Numbered from the stretch's first letter, positions 8,386 through 18,354 are shown. The stretch is 64,000 bases of DNA from an uncultured Cellvibrio sp. (GCA_946481095.1 CAMLML010000009.1:1-64000), one strand, 5' to 3'. Numbers and translations are program-made. The notes: generated from the sequence alone by a model not told the origin.

Positions 8386-9405
8386 TTAACTCCTTTTTTG
8401 CATAACCAGTTCAAGCGTTGGCTTTGATTTCAACCAGCGTGTGAGCAACGGCTGAGCCAAAAGAGAAATACCCCAACACAACAGCGTTATTGCTATAGCA
8501 GCTGCCAATACCGCCCATGCTTTGATAGCCTCCGGTAATTGTGCAATCGGATTATTCAGTGCTTTTATAAAATAGATATGTGTACAAAAAATAATAAGTG
8601 TGTGCCGGGATAATCCACGTGCGATGAATGACGATGGAATTTTATGGCAGAGCCCGATCAAAAATCCTGTGCCCGCAATTGCAGCAACAATAAAAAGTAC
8701 TTTGGATATACCCCACTCGCGACTATTGAGATTAATTTGTCCATTGATCCAAACCAGCAATAGCCAAACCATTAACAAGGCTGCAATGGATAAGGGATGA
8801 TGCAATTTTTGGAATAGAAATGGTTTTTCATTTTCCAACATACGCAGGCCAGCCCCCAACAAAATAAACAACGCCCCTATAGGCGCCAAATCCAATGACC
8901 AGGCAGAAGGCTGTAAATAATTCCACTGATAACCTACAACAACGGCTATTGCCAACAAACATTTCCACATCAACGGAATATGAATAAAAACAAACGCCAG
9001 CAATAACGAGGATATTAAAAAAGGGAAATACCACAGTGGATCATTATTGTGTATCAACTCCAGTGATGGGCCATGCAAGCCCCACAAACTGGCTGTCAAA
9101 GGTTTTAATAGTTGATTGACGGGCTGATCGCGCGCTTCCAGCACATACCAGATAATGCTCGACGCCAGAGTAAACAAAACATAGAGAACCAGATAATAAA
9201 ACAACTGGCCTTTTATTAGTCGTTGCGCCGTAGGTTGCTGCAAACTATATAAACCGAGATAGCCCGTAATCAGCAAAAATGCCGGTAAATGCATCGAATA
9301 AATAATGGCTTTTAATTCCGGTACCAGCGCAGAGAAGTGTCCATACACCACTAAAAAAATACAAATTGCTTTCAGATTATCTACCCAGGTAATCATTTTT
9401 TGCAT
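8386..9405 (-). CDS. Acyltransferase family 3 membrane protein
   Basis: A 339-residue protein with about ten transmembrane helices. It begins with the acyltransferase-3 signature: WVDNLKAICIFLVVYGHF, including the conserved His near the end of helix 1. Family members (OafA, OpgC, WecH types) move acyl groups from a cytoplasmic donor to sugars, usually across the membrane. It is three bases from the adenylation gene downstream and three from a second family-3 gene upstream, so the three are translationally coupled. An acceptor on the exopolysaccharide repeat unit is likely. A later start at residue 4 (MITW) is possible. Confidence 0.8.
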   Translation of the reverse strand: MQKMITWVDNLKAICIFLVVYGHFSALVPELKAIIYSMHLPAFLLITGYLGLYSLQQPTAQRLIKGQLFYYLVLYVLFTLASSIIWYVLEARDQPVNQLLKPLTASLWGLHGPSLELIHNNDPLWYFPFLISSLLLAFVFIHIPLMWKCLLAIAVVVGYQWNYLQPSAWSLDLAPIGALFILLGAGLRMLENEKPFLFQKLHHPLSIAALLMVWLLLVWINGQINLNSREWGISKVLFIVAAIAGTGFLIGLCHKIPSSFIARGLSRHTLIIFCTHIYFIKALNNPIAQLPEAIKAWAVLAAAIAITLLCWGISLLAQPLLTRWLKSKPTLELVMQKRS

Positions 9406-9407
9406 GA

Positions 9408-10397
9408 TCAGGCTCCCAGAATAAATTTACTGTGGTTTTGAAATAACCATTTGAAAAGGATATAAGCCATCAGACACAAAATCAGGGTTGTAATAAATAT
9501 CCCCAATGCAGCGCCTATACCCATGTAATGATGTTCCGAATGTCGCAAATAAATTCTGAAAGCGCCAATCACATATCCGTGAACAAAGAACAAATAAAAA
9601 CTGAGACGGGCAAACAAATCCAGCCATTTTATTTTGAAGTTAAGTTTGGCTTGACAGAGTGCAATTAAAAAACAGGTGGCGGCCAGTTTGAGCAGCAAAT
9701 CCCATCGGGTATCGGAAAATATTGATTGGCCATAATCAATCAAGACCAATACACAAATAACAAAACCCCAGACAGCATATGGCATCAAGAAATTAAGCAT
9801 AGCGGTACGCTTGCCCAAATACATTCCCAATAAATAAGCCGGCAAAAAATATAGCGCCGATTGCAAGGAGTTGGAATTACCTTCAGGCCTTCCCAAATAA
9901 ATTGCCAATGCCAAACTTAATAAAAACACCGGCAACAAAAAATCTTTGCGCAATAAAAAAAACCACAAGGGGCTACAAAGATAATAGAGTAATATCATGG
10001 GCACAAACCAAAGTGGGCCAAGGTGCGCGCCTGTAATAAACAGGTAGCAATAGGCCACCAATGGATTCAATGAATTAAACCATTCCATGTCCATCCAATC
10101 GTGATAGGTCTTTAATTTCAATAAATAAATCAGCGCTGCCGGTAGCGACAATATTAAATAAGGCAAGACAACCAGCATCACTTTATTTTTTAAAAAATTT
10201 TTATAGGAGTAATTTTCTGATAAAGCCACAAAAAATTGTCCTGCAACCAACACAAATAATAAGGTGCCATTACTAAAAAGCGGCATTAATGCGGACAGGA
10301 AGGGCGAATGAGGTTCAGGTAAAGCCGACACTGCATGACCAAACACTATCAGCAGTATGGCAATGCCTCTGAAATTATTGAGATATTGCAAGCTCAT
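9408..10397 (-). CDS. Acyltransferase family 3 membrane protein
   Basis: A 329-residue polytopic protein with an N-terminal LNNFRGIAILLIVFGHA, the Arg/His helix-1 signature of acyltransferase-3. About ten helices follow. It overlaps the upstream hexapeptide gene by 4 bp and is followed after 2 bp by a second, divergent family-3 protein. Having two suggests two distinct acylation positions or two acyl donors on the same polymer. One could use acetyl-CoA and the other the carrier-bound product of the adenylation protein; that split is inference. Confidence 0.8.
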   Translation of the reverse strand: MSLQYLNNFRGIAILLIVFGHAVSALPEPHSPFLSALMPLFSNGTLLFVLVAGQFFVALSENYSYKNFLKNKVMLVVLPYLILSLPAALIYLLKLKTYHDWMDMEWFNSLNPLVAYCYLFITGAHLGPLWFVPMILLYYLCSPLWFFLLRKDFLLPVFLLSLALAIYLGRPEGNSNSLQSALYFLPAYLLGMYLGKRTAMLNFLMPYAVWGFVICVLVLIDYGQSIFSDTRWDLLLKLAATCFLIALCQAKLNFKIKWLDLFARLSFYLFFVHGYVIGAFRIYLRHSEHHYMGIGAALGIFITTLILCLMAYILFKWLFQNHSKFILGA

Positions 10398-11068
10398 GGT
10401 ACAAATCCCTCCTCCCGATGAAAATATTTTGCTGATTCATCAAGACGTTTAACAGGAATTGCCGGTACGCCTGAATAAAGCGTATAAATTTCTGTATGTG
10501 CTTTACTCAATGTTGAATTTGCTGCGAGTACAGAATAATCAGGCAACACCGATCCTTTCAAAATAACAGCAGCAGCACCTATCATCGAATAGCTGCCGAT
10601 TTGAATCGGATGTGTTTCCTGACGATTACGATTGACATTGATACCGTGCGTATAAAAAAGCGTGTCACGACCGGCAATAATAGTATGGTGTCCTATGTGA
10701 ATGGCATTATTACAATCAAAATAATGACGACTGACAATCGCACTGTGTGCACCCAATACCAATGACGGATATCGATTTTCTTCATCGGCAAAATGTAGAG
10801 TTGAACCCAGAGGAATTGCCGTAAATTGATTGAAATTACCCACCAATGCTTTTTCTTTTAATTCAAACAATTCCAGATTTCTGATGATATTGAAATGTTT
10901 TATCTGTGCGCCTTCGCCGAGTATTAATTTGCGCACGCGAATAAATGAAAACCCTATCGTTGCTGTCGAATGAATACTGCAGCCACAAAAACAATTCATT
11001 ACCCATCGCTTCAGTGGATTGGGTAATAGCATCAACAGCATACAACCAAGATCAATCAATTTATTCAT
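10394..11068 (-). CDS. Left-handed beta-helix (hexapeptide) acyltransferase
   Basis: A 224-residue protein. The N-terminus has a hydrophobic patch (LGCMLLMLLP), then hexapeptide-type turns through the middle (GEGAQI, LGAHSAIVSR, GHHTIIAGRD, GSYSMIGAAAVI), ending in SKAHTEIYTLYSGVPAIPVKR, the usual C-terminal turn of WcaF/LpxA-like sugar acetyltransferases. The His in the GHHTIIAGRD region may be catalytic. It probably O-acetylates a sugar nucleotide or lipid-linked sugar in the cytoplasm. It sits one base from the flippase gene upstream and overlaps the next gene by 4 bp. Confidence 0.75.
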   Translation of the reverse strand: MNKLIDLGCMLLMLLPNPLKRWVMNCFCGCSIHSTATIGFSFIRVRKLILGEGAQIKHFNIIRNLELFELKEKALVGNFNQFTAIPLGSTLHFADEENRYPSLVLGAHSAIVSRHYFDCNNAIHIGHHTIIAGRDTLFYTHGINVNRNRQETHPIQIGSYSMIGAAAVILKGSVLPDYSVLAANSTLSKAHTEIYTLYSGVPAIPVKRLDESAKYFHREEGFVP

Positions 11069-12352
11069 CTATGACCCATGACTTAAACGATACTTTGAGA
11101 TGAACCATGCCTGTAAACACAAGCGCGTTAACGCACTGGATATTGCTGCAATCGCTGCCCCCCACAATCCCCATAAAGGAACACCGATCAAACATATTGA
11201 AATATTGATCGCAAATACCAGCAGCGTAATCAGCAGCACCTGCTGATCTTTATATTGACTGTAAAAAACCAGAACCTGGGCTTCCGCTATTACATTAAAA
11301 ATAAATGCAATTAATACCAGAGCGAACAGACTGTAATAATCGCTCACCAATGGCATATTCAAATAGGGTAATGCCAGCGCAATGACTATCAGGGCGATGA
11401 TTGAAAAACCGATGGCAGCGATGCTGGTATTACGCAACAGATTCCAGACTATTTGCCAATCAGGTTGGAGCTGATCAAAATTTTTAACCAATCCCGGGCG
11501 GGCTACCTGAATCAATCCGGTATAGATCAAATTACTCAGGGCACTTTGTATTTGCCAAAAAAATAAATAGACGCCGGTTAACTCCAGATTGAGAAATGCA
11601 CCTATGATGTACCTGTCGCTGTAACTTGCACCTGTTGTAGCAACACCATTTAAATAAAGTCCGGATGCCTGTTTACTGCGCAACCCCAACCAATTCCATA
11701 GCGTGGTTTTTAATGTTTCCGGTGTTGATGATATACGCGCAAAAACACAGATATAAATTATTGCGCTCAAGCCTGAACCCATGATCCATGCAATCAATAA
11801 TGCTTCCATGTTTCGCCATGACACAATCACACTCGCCGCAAACATATAAATCAGCAGCCAGGAAGCACTGCGCATAAAATGCAGACTATCGGCAAGCAAC
11901 GGCCGCGAGAGATTAATCATTAATTGATAGCACTCGCTGTTGATATGCTCGAAAAAAATCACCAGCAATATCAAACAAGCCAATAACCACTCACCTTTTA
12001 TCGCACAATAAATAGCAACACCTGCTGCAGCAATCGCATAAATAATCGAGAGATAAATAAAATAACGAACCAATTCATTTTTGGTATCGCCAATAGGTTG
12101 TTTCACTGCTGCACGCGATATGGACGGCATAACACCAAGGCCCAGTATTGCAGGTGCCAATATTCCTGCAGCCGCTATCAAACCATAAATCCCCAAGGCA
12201 TTCAGGCCCAAATATTTGGCAACGAACAGCGTAGAAATAAATTTTACGAGTAAAGTAACCCCGCGCATTGACATCAAAACCCAGGGCAACAGTGCCGGGT
12301 TAATCTGCAAACCTGATTTTATTCGATCATAAGCCAGATACTGACGATTCAT
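11069..12352 (-). CDS. Wzx-type polysaccharide flippase
   Basis: A 427-residue membrane protein of about twelve helices. The opening (MSMRGVTLLVKFISTLFVAKYLGLNALGIYGL, described here by position 26-57) is the classic start of MOP-superfamily flippases, and a repeat boundary near residue 225 carries a second GASYSDRYIIG pattern. It would move the undecaprenyl-linked repeat unit to the periplasm. It follows the chain-length protein by 12 bp and abuts the hexapeptide gene, consistent with a single transcript. Confidence 0.8.
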   Translation of the reverse strand: MNRQYLAYDRIKSGLQINPALLPWVLMSMRGVTLLVKFISTLFVAKYLGLNALGIYGLIAAAGILAPAILGLGVMPSISRAAVKQPIGDTKNELVRYFIYLSIIYAIAAAGVAIYCAIKGEWLLACLILLVIFFEHINSECYQLMINLSRPLLADSLHFMRSASWLLIYMFAASVIVSWRNMEALLIAWIMGSGLSAIIYICVFARISSTPETLKTTLWNWLGLRSKQASGLYLNGVATTGASYSDRYIIGAFLNLELTGVYLFFWQIQSALSNLIYTGLIQVARPGLVKNFDQLQPDWQIVWNLLRNTSIAAIGFSIIALIVIALALPYLNMPLVSDYYSLFALVLIAFIFNVIAEAQVLVFYSQYKDQQVLLITLLVFAINISICLIGVPLWGLWGAAIAAISSALTRLCLQAWFISKYRLSHGS

Positions 12353-12364
12353 TTGATAAATACC

Positions 12365-14152
12365 TCAGGCGTCATAACCATAATGACGCTTTAACTTGCC
12401 GATGTGTGTATCGGACAAAAGAGTGCCCAAAATTTTATTGGGTGCTATAGCAGATTTATGCAAATAAAATTGTGTTGATTGAACTGTTGATTTACCCCAT
12501 TTCAAATTAATAAAACAAGCATCAAGGTGTGGAGTAATATTTTGCAAGTCGGCTGATTTTTTCAGATCCGGCAAGTTCACCAGAATTCGATCATAGTGGC
12601 TGGATAGTTGTTGGAAAAAACTTTTGATTGCATCGGAAGAAAGGCTGCTGACCACCTGAATATCACGCGCATAACCTGCCGGTAATATATGCAAATTTGA
12701 ATGCGGACTTTTTAATAAAACATCTTCCAGTTTTACTTCCCCTGCCATCAAATTAACCCAACCCTTACTGTGTTTATCGCCATTGCCATAAACAAAATTG
12801 GTATCCAGATAAATACAATTGGCTTTTCCCATTGCCAGATATTCCGACAAGTTGTACATCAATCTTGCACTCGCCGATGATGAATCCATGTTGGTCATAC
12901 CCAGACGCATACCGGGTTTGCCATCCAATTGCGACAGATGCGCCGCCATACCCCGCACGGCAATCGCATAATCACTTTGTGGATTTTGCAACGCATACAA
13001 CTGTTGTTGATTAACAGCTGATTTTCCATCAATGATATTAACCGGCTGTGTTTTTATTTTTTGCCAGAACCTCAGCAACGGAACAAATCCTATAAAAGGC
13101 AAAGCCAGTTCTTTGCGCAATTGCCCGGCCCTGCGCACTGATTTTTCATTAAGATCAATAAATAAAGCCAGAATTACACCAAGACCCAATGCAACAATTG
13201 CTGATACGCCCAATAAAATTGGCGTTTTGGGATGGCTTCTTTCCGGTGGCGGAAGCGCCTCGGAAATAACCCGGGATTCACTGACAGGAAATGAACTTTC
13301 CTGATTCATTGTCTGGTAACGGTCAAGATAGTCATCGAGTATCTGGTGATAGGTTTCCGATTCTTTTACCAACACATTCAATTGATTCAAGGTGGTGCCG
13401 GAACCATTCTGGGTGTTATATCGCAGACGAAAATCAGCCACTGATTTATCCGCCTGTTGCGCCATTTTTTTCAGCTCATCCAATTTGCTTTGAAACCAGG
13501 TCAGGGTTTGATCCGATTTTAATGCCAACATCCGCCGCTGTTCTTTTATATACGCATTGGCAAAGGCATTCGCCATTCGCGCCGCAAGCTCAGGTGATTC
13601 AGCGGTATAGCTGATGCGCAATACATAGGAGTCGCCCACTCGCGTTACCGCCAAACCTCTTAACAGCGCCTGGTATTGCTCAAAACCTGTTTCAATTTCT
13701 GAAACTTGCTCCTTGAAAAAAAGTGCTTTGGATTCTTTTTGCGTAATCGTTTGCAAACCTTCCCGGTATTTCTGCATAAATTCATCAACACCTGATGCCG
13801 GTTGTGATTTTACGCCAATGTTTTCTGACAATGGTGTAGCTGCCAGTAACTCAATCACGGTATCCATTACCGTTTGCGAATGTAAAATTTCAATTTCACT
13901 TTCAATTGCCGACTTATCCAACCCTAATTGCGGCACCTGCGACAGCTCCAATACTGCGCCTCCCGATAATTTTTTATCCAGCAACACTCTGGCTTCAGCG
14001 GTAAATTCATCTTTGATAAAACTGATTGCAGTGACAGCACTGCCCATCACCAGCAAAAAACAAATCGCAATCAATAGCAATCGCCGACGTAAAATAGCGA
14101 TGAATATTCGAAAATCTATGGTGTTTTCAATAGACATATATTTCAGGCTCAT
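12365..14152 (-). CDS. Wzz/GumC-type chain-length protein with degenerate tyrosine-kinase domain
   Basis: A polysaccharide copolymerase of 595 residues. It starts at ATG 14152, overlapping the stop of the exporter gene as TGATG. Helix 1 is at about 27-48, a large periplasmic region with coiled coil lies at about 60-290, and helix 2 is near 305-330. The cytoplasmic C-terminal domain (about 390-595) aligns in outline with bacterial BY-kinases, but the Walker A position reads MTNMDSSSASARLMYNLSEY with no GK[S/T]. The Walker A' position reads CIYLDTNF instead of an acidic DxD, and no Tyr cluster is at the tail. It probably controls length without kinase activity. Confidence 0.75.
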   Translation of the reverse strand: MSLKYMSIENTIDFRIFIAILRRRLLLIAICFLLVMGSAVTAISFIKDEFTAEARVLLDKKLSGGAVLELSQVPQLGLDKSAIESEIEILHSQTVMDTVIELLAATPLSENIGVKSQPASGVDEFMQKYREGLQTITQKESKALFFKEQVSEIETGFEQYQALLRGLAVTRVGDSYVLRISYTAESPELAARMANAFANAYIKEQRRMLALKSDQTLTWFQSKLDELKKMAQQADKSVADFRLRYNTQNGSGTTLNQLNVLVKESETYHQILDDYLDRYQTMNQESSFPVSESRVISEALPPPERSHPKTPILLGVSAIVALGLGVILALFIDLNEKSVRRAGQLRKELALPFIGFVPLLRFWQKIKTQPVNIIDGKSAVNQQQLYALQNPQSDYAIAVRGMAAHLSQLDGKPGMRLGMTNMDSSSASARLMYNLSEYLAMGKANCIYLDTNFVYGNGDKHSKGWVNLMAGEVKLEDVLLKSPHSNLHILPAGYARDIQVVSSLSSDAIKSFFQQLSSHYDRILVNLPDLKKSADLQNITPHLDACFINLKWGKSTVQSTQFYLHKSAIAPNKILGTLLSDTHIGKLKRHYGYDA

Positions 14153-15384
14153 CAATCGTTGAGCTCACCTGCCTCTTTAATATTGATGGTGGTCACTGCA
14201 CTGGCATCCAGCAAATTCAGGAATCGTAAAAATTCAACGCTTTCTGCATTAGCCAGATAAAGAATATCGCGATTTTGTAACGGAAAATTTCTTGCCAGAA
14301 AAAAACCTTCTGCTTCGCGCAGATTCAATTTGTAAATAACCGGCAATCGCTCAGTGTCGGGAATTCGTGACTGCATGTCGGTGTTGTTCACCATCGATTT
14401 CAGGGATTGCGAGGATTCATAGCGAAATAAATAAATTTCTTCCGGATCAGCCAATGACTGATCCAAACCACCCGCACTGCCCAATGCATCGGAAAGAGAC
14501 ATTTGGCGATTGGTAAAATCAAAACTGCTATTAATACCTGCAGCGCCATAAACCTGATAACGATCAGGTTCACGATATAAATAAAGCGTATCTTGTGATC
14601 GTAAATAAATATTCTTATCCGGCGTGCGAGCCAAATCATCAAAGCGAATCACCCATTCTTTACCTGCACGACGCAACGCCAGATAGGTTTGAAAATCCGG
14701 ATAACTCAAGCCGCCAGCACGTGCAACGGCATCGAGAATTCGGTCTCCATCCAGATTTAACGCCATGCGCGAATTTTGTTTAACATCACCCAGAATCGTG
14801 ACCGCCGAATTGCTACGCCCGACAATCGACACCACCACTTGCGGCTCTATCGCGCGCTTGATTAATTTTTGCGTAATTTCTTCACCCACAGCAGCGGGTG
14901 TACGATTGAGTACGGTAATTTCACCCGCAAAAGGAACGCTGATTTTTCCGGTGTAATCCACCAGCTGCGATGGAATGCTCACAAAATTACCCGCGCGCAC
15001 CCCTGCTTCTTTGGGAATAAACAAACCACCGGATTGCGCTTCAAACACCGTAATTTGCAAAGTGTCGCCAATATTAATGGTAACCGGCATTTTGGTTTCA
15101 TTAAGCGGCCAGGCAATTTGTCGCGGCGCTGTTGCCCGTTGCAATAAATGTGCGGTCACCCGAGGCTTGATATCCACCACCAGATACTGTGAATTTTGTT
15201 CTGTATCCACCCATTGAATATCGGCGTCACTGATGCGCAGCTGTGATGACTTGCCAATATCACCACTGTAGGGACCACTGGTTGGCATTTGCGAACAGGA
15301 AGCAAGACCTATGAGAAAAAGCATCAATGTCGTTTTGATCAAAACCATTGTGACTGCATTCTGATGTGATCGAATTTTTTGCAT
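14152..15384 (-). CDS. Wza/GumB-like outer-membrane polysaccharide export lipoprotein
   Basis: A 410-residue protein with a lipoprotein signal ending LASC (Cys about residue 30). The Poly_export domain is at about 95-180 (PVTINIGDTLQITVFEAQSG, then VSIPSQLVDYTGKISVPFAGEITV). Two SLBB-like regions follow (SAVTILGDVKQNSR and YQVYGAAGINSSF). It would form the outer-membrane channel through which the polymer leaves. It is encoded directly before the chain-length protein, the normal order for Wza/Wzc pairs, and after the first glycosyltransferase. Confidence 0.85.
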   Translation of the reverse strand: MQKIRSHQNAVTMVLIKTTLMLFLIGLASCSQMPTSGPYSGDIGKSSQLRISDADIQWVDTEQNSQYLVVDIKPRVTAHLLQRATAPRQIAWPLNETKMPVTINIGDTLQITVFEAQSGGLFIPKEAGVRAGNFVSIPSQLVDYTGKISVPFAGEITVLNRTPAAVGEEITQKLIKRAIEPQVVVSIVGRSNSAVTILGDVKQNSRMALNLDGDRILDAVARAGGLSYPDFQTYLALRRAGKEWVIRFDDLARTPDKNIYLRSQDTLYLYREPDRYQVYGAAGINSSFDFTNRQMSLSDALGSAGGLDQSLADPEEIYLFRYESSQSLKSMVNNTDMQSRIPDTERLPVIYKLNLREAEGFFLARNFPLQNRDILYLANAESVEFLRFLNLLDASAVTTINIKEAGELND

Positions 15385-15397
15385 ACATTATCCGGAG

Positions 15398-16576
15398 TTA
15401 ATCTGTTTTAACCAGATTCTCGACTTGTAATCGGGTCAAGAGTTCTGCTGCTTTGCTTGCACAGGATTTGCGGTGTTCATTGAGCCATTGCTCGACTGCA
15501 CCAATAAAATCGGTTTTGAATCTTTCTTCACTAAACGAAGATGCAAAACTGGCAATTTCCTGTGCACTCAAGAGTTGGGTTTTTTCAAAGCGATGAATGG
15601 CGGCACAAACTGATTCAGGTGTTTGCTGATCAAAATAAATTCCGGTTTTACCTTCAGCAACAGTATCCAGCAATCCGCCTTTACCAAATCCAATTACCGG
15701 GGTTCCGCAGGCCTGAGCTTCAACCGGGGCTATACCAAAATCTTCCTCTGCTGCGTGAATAAATGCTTTGGCTTTTTGCATTTTTTCAATCAGTATTTCG
15801 CGCGACACATAACCCATCAAACGAATATTGTCTCCCGCTTTTTTTGCCAATTGTTCATAGTCAGGGCCGCCCCCAAGTACCAATAATTTTTTATCCGGCA
15901 TTCGATTAAATGCATCAATTATCAGTCCCACTTTTTTATATTGCACCAGACGACTACAAACCAAATAGTAATCTTCCTTTTGTGGATGCAAGGTAAATTC
16001 CGTGGTTTCTACCGGTGGGTATATGACGACTGATTCACGTCGATAACATTTTTGAATCCGACGGCGGATAAATGTGGAGTTGGCAATAAATTTATCCACG
16101 GCCAGTGAGCTGCGCGCATCAAAATCACGCAAACCATTCAGAAAATAACGAATCAACCATGACTTCACGCCTTTTTCACATCCGGATTCTTTTAAATATT
16201 GCGCTTGCAAATCCCAGGCATATCGAACGGGTGAATGGCAATAACAAACATGCAGTTGATCGGGGCCCGTAATCACGCCCTTGGCAACACAAAAACTGCT
16301 ACTGATAATCAAATCGTAGCCCTGCAATTCAAATTGCTGGATTGCCAGCGGCATCAAGGGCAAATAATGTCGATATTTTTTTATCGCAAAAGGTAATCGC
16401 TGAATAAAAGAAGTGTTAACCGGTTTGTGAATACCCAAAGCAGCCAATTGCTCCTTGTTCATTCCACAAACCAATGTCAATACATCCGCATCGGGATAAA
16501 TTGAAAGTAATACTTTCAACACACCCTCTGCACCGCCACGATCAATTAACCAGTCGTGTACCAATGCTACTTTCAT
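15398..16576 (-). CDS. Glycosyltransferase family 4
   Basis: A 392-residue GT-B enzyme. The N-terminus MKVALVHDWLIDRGGAEGVL is typical of the mannosyltransferase-like GT4 group found beside WcaJ/GumD enzymes. CYCHSPVRYAWDL lies near residue 110, and the donor-site EX7E motif is in EDFGIAPVEAQACGTPVIGF. It is the second gene of the operon and likely adds the second sugar onto the lipid-linked first sugar. Its start follows the initiating transferase by 17 bp. Confidence 0.85.
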   Translation of the reverse strand: MKVALVHDWLIDRGGAEGVLKVLLSIYPDADVLTLVCGMNKEQLAALGIHKPVNTSFIQRLPFAIKKYRHYLPLMPLAIQQFELQGYDLIISSSFCVAKGVITGPDQLHVCYCHSPVRYAWDLQAQYLKESGCEKGVKSWLIRYFLNGLRDFDARSSLAVDKFIANSTFIRRRIQKCYRRESVVIYPPVETTEFTLHPQKEDYYLVCSRLVQYKKVGLIIDAFNRMPDKKLLVLGGGPDYEQLAKKAGDNIRLMGYVSREILIEKMQKAKAFIHAAEEDFGIAPVEAQACGTPVIGFGKGGLLDTVAEGKTGIYFDQQTPESVCAAIHRFEKTQLLSAQEIASFASSFSEERFKTDFIGAVEQWLNEHRKSCASKAAELLTRLQVENLVKTD

Positions 16577-16593
16577 GTTACATCTACTCCGAT

Positions 16594-18057
16594 TTAATAA
16601 GCCTGCTCGCTTATAAAACCTTTAAATATCGTTCGCCAAAGAATTTTCAAATCCAGAAACAATGACCAATTACTGATGTATTGCAAATCGCAAGTGACTC
16701 GACCTGCCATTTTGTCTACGGTTTCTGTTTCTCCACGAAAGCCACTTACTTGTGCCAATCCGGTAATTCCAGGCTTCACTTTATGACGAAGCATGTAGCC
16801 TTTGATCAAACCACGATAATGTTCATTGTGCGAAACCGCGTGAGGTCTTGGCCCCACCAACGACATGCTGCCCGAGAGTACGTTGAATAACTGTGGCAAT
16901 TCATCCAATGATGTTCTGCGCAAAAAACCCCCGAAGGGTGTAACACGAGGGTCGTGCCGTTGCGTTTGATCAACTTTGGCGCCATCTTCCATCACCGTCA
17001 TTGAACGAAATTTCCAAACCTTGATTTTTTCACCGCCCATACCGTATCGGGTTTGTTTAAAAAATACCGGCCCTTTGGATGTCAACTTTATGCCCAGTGC
17101 AATTAACAACATAGGCAATGAAAATAAAACCAAAAGTCCCGAACTCAATACAATATCTTCCAATCTTTTTAACCAGCCATAATCCACCAAGGGTGAATCA
17201 TAAATACTTAACGCTGGAATCCCCTGAAAACAGGTTAAACGTGAATGCAATAAATCAAAATTAAATACATCCGGCACTATGTAAGCCGAAACCGTAGTGT
17301 CTGAAAGTTTTTCGACAATCGCTTTGGTGCGTATTTCTGCACGCAAGGGCAAAGTGATAAACACTATATCCATTTTGCCATCGCGAGCGTCCTGATAAAG
17401 TTTTTCCAAATCCGAATTTTCTGTTCGTTTAATAGAAGATTCCGCAGCAGTATTTTCCTGACGCAATTGGTAACGATCATCATAAACACCCACCAACCGA
17501 TAACCGAACCAAGGCATGCTGTCGAAACTTTTGGTCAGTCGCCCGGCAAGATCATTGGCACCTATAATCGCTATTCTTCTTAGCACTTTTGATTTGCGTC
17601 GCAATTGTGCCAACAGTTTCCTGCGTCCGGCATGAAAACAAACTATTGTCGCTGGCGTGAGGAACAACCAAACAGCAAAACCTGTAGCGTGTATCGATTG
17701 CAAATCAAAAAACATCAACAGAAAAATAATCAGTAACACACCGCTAAAACACCAGGCTATGAGTATGCGCACCAATAATCCGGTTGTACTGTAGCCCTTC
17801 CATAAATAATAAATTTCGTGCGCTTCAGCAAATATCACGAACAGCAACACCGCCAGTGCTGCTATAAAAGATTCAGAATTATTCCAGGCCTGCCCAAAAT
17901 ATTGATTGGAAATCCACAAACATAATGGAATGATTATCATGTCAACAATGCGCGAAAACGCGAGAATTGTTGAATGCTGAAGCCGAATAGCGGGTGCCTG
18001 ATTGGAATTGATGAACTGTAAATCTGCAATAGATTTAGGCGTAGGATTGTCAAACAT
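16594..18057 (-). CDS. Undecaprenyl-phosphate glycosyl-1-phosphate transferase (WcaJ/GumD type)
   Basis: A 487-residue polyprenyl-phosphate sugar transferase. Four N-terminal helices (about 30-130), a Rossmann-like CoA_binding_3 segment (RRIAIIGANDLAGRL near 160), a further helix near 300, and the catalytic domain with FKQTRYGMGG, KFRSM, RRTSLDELPQLFNVL and LVGPRPHAV. The enzyme starts the repeat unit, usually by transferring glucose- or galactose-1-phosphate to undecaprenyl phosphate at the inner membrane. As first gene of the eleven-gene operon it lies just downstream of the long regulatory leader. Confidence 0.9.
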   Translation of the reverse strand: MFDNPTPKSIADLQFINSNQAPAIRLQHSTILAFSRIVDMIIIPLCLWISNQYFGQAWNNSESFIAALAVLLFVIFAEAHEIYYLWKGYSTTGLLVRILIAWCFSGVLLIIFLLMFFDLQSIHATGFAVWLFLTPATIVCFHAGRRKLLAQLRRKSKVLRRIAIIGANDLAGRLTKSFDSMPWFGYRLVGVYDDRYQLRQENTAAESSIKRTENSDLEKLYQDARDGKMDIVFITLPLRAEIRTKAIVEKLSDTTVSAYIVPDVFNFDLLHSRLTCFQGIPALSIYDSPLVDYGWLKRLEDIVLSSGLLVLFSLPMLLIALGIKLTSKGPVFFKQTRYGMGGEKIKVWKFRSMTVMEDGAKVDQTQRHDPRVTPFGGFLRRTSLDELPQLFNVLSGSMSLVGPRPHAVSHNEHYRGLIKGYMLRHKVKPGITGLAQVSGFRGETETVDKMAGRVTCDLQYISNWSLFLDLKILWRTIFKGFISEQAY

Positions 18058-18354
18058 ATAAGCTCTTCTCTGTAAAATTGACCGATATATTCATTGAAAT
18101 AAGAACTGATAAATAGGTTGACTCGATAAATCTATCCCGGGTACCAGCATAATGCTCTATTTAGCTGAATGGAATTTAAATTTATGTCACAAATTTAAAT
18201 TTTATTAAATTGAAATAATTTTTTGATGATAACGGTGTCAGCATTAAGCTTTTTAAAAGATGTGGAGATAAAATAAACTGCACACATTTAGAACCCCGTG
18301 CAATTATTTAGTTCATTTATTTCTTTTCAATGAATTTCATAATGTTAGACAGGT

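Noticed and set aside
13713..14162. 149-codon plus-strand open frame inside the chain-length gene
   Set aside because: It lies wholly antisense to a confident coding region and has no family features.
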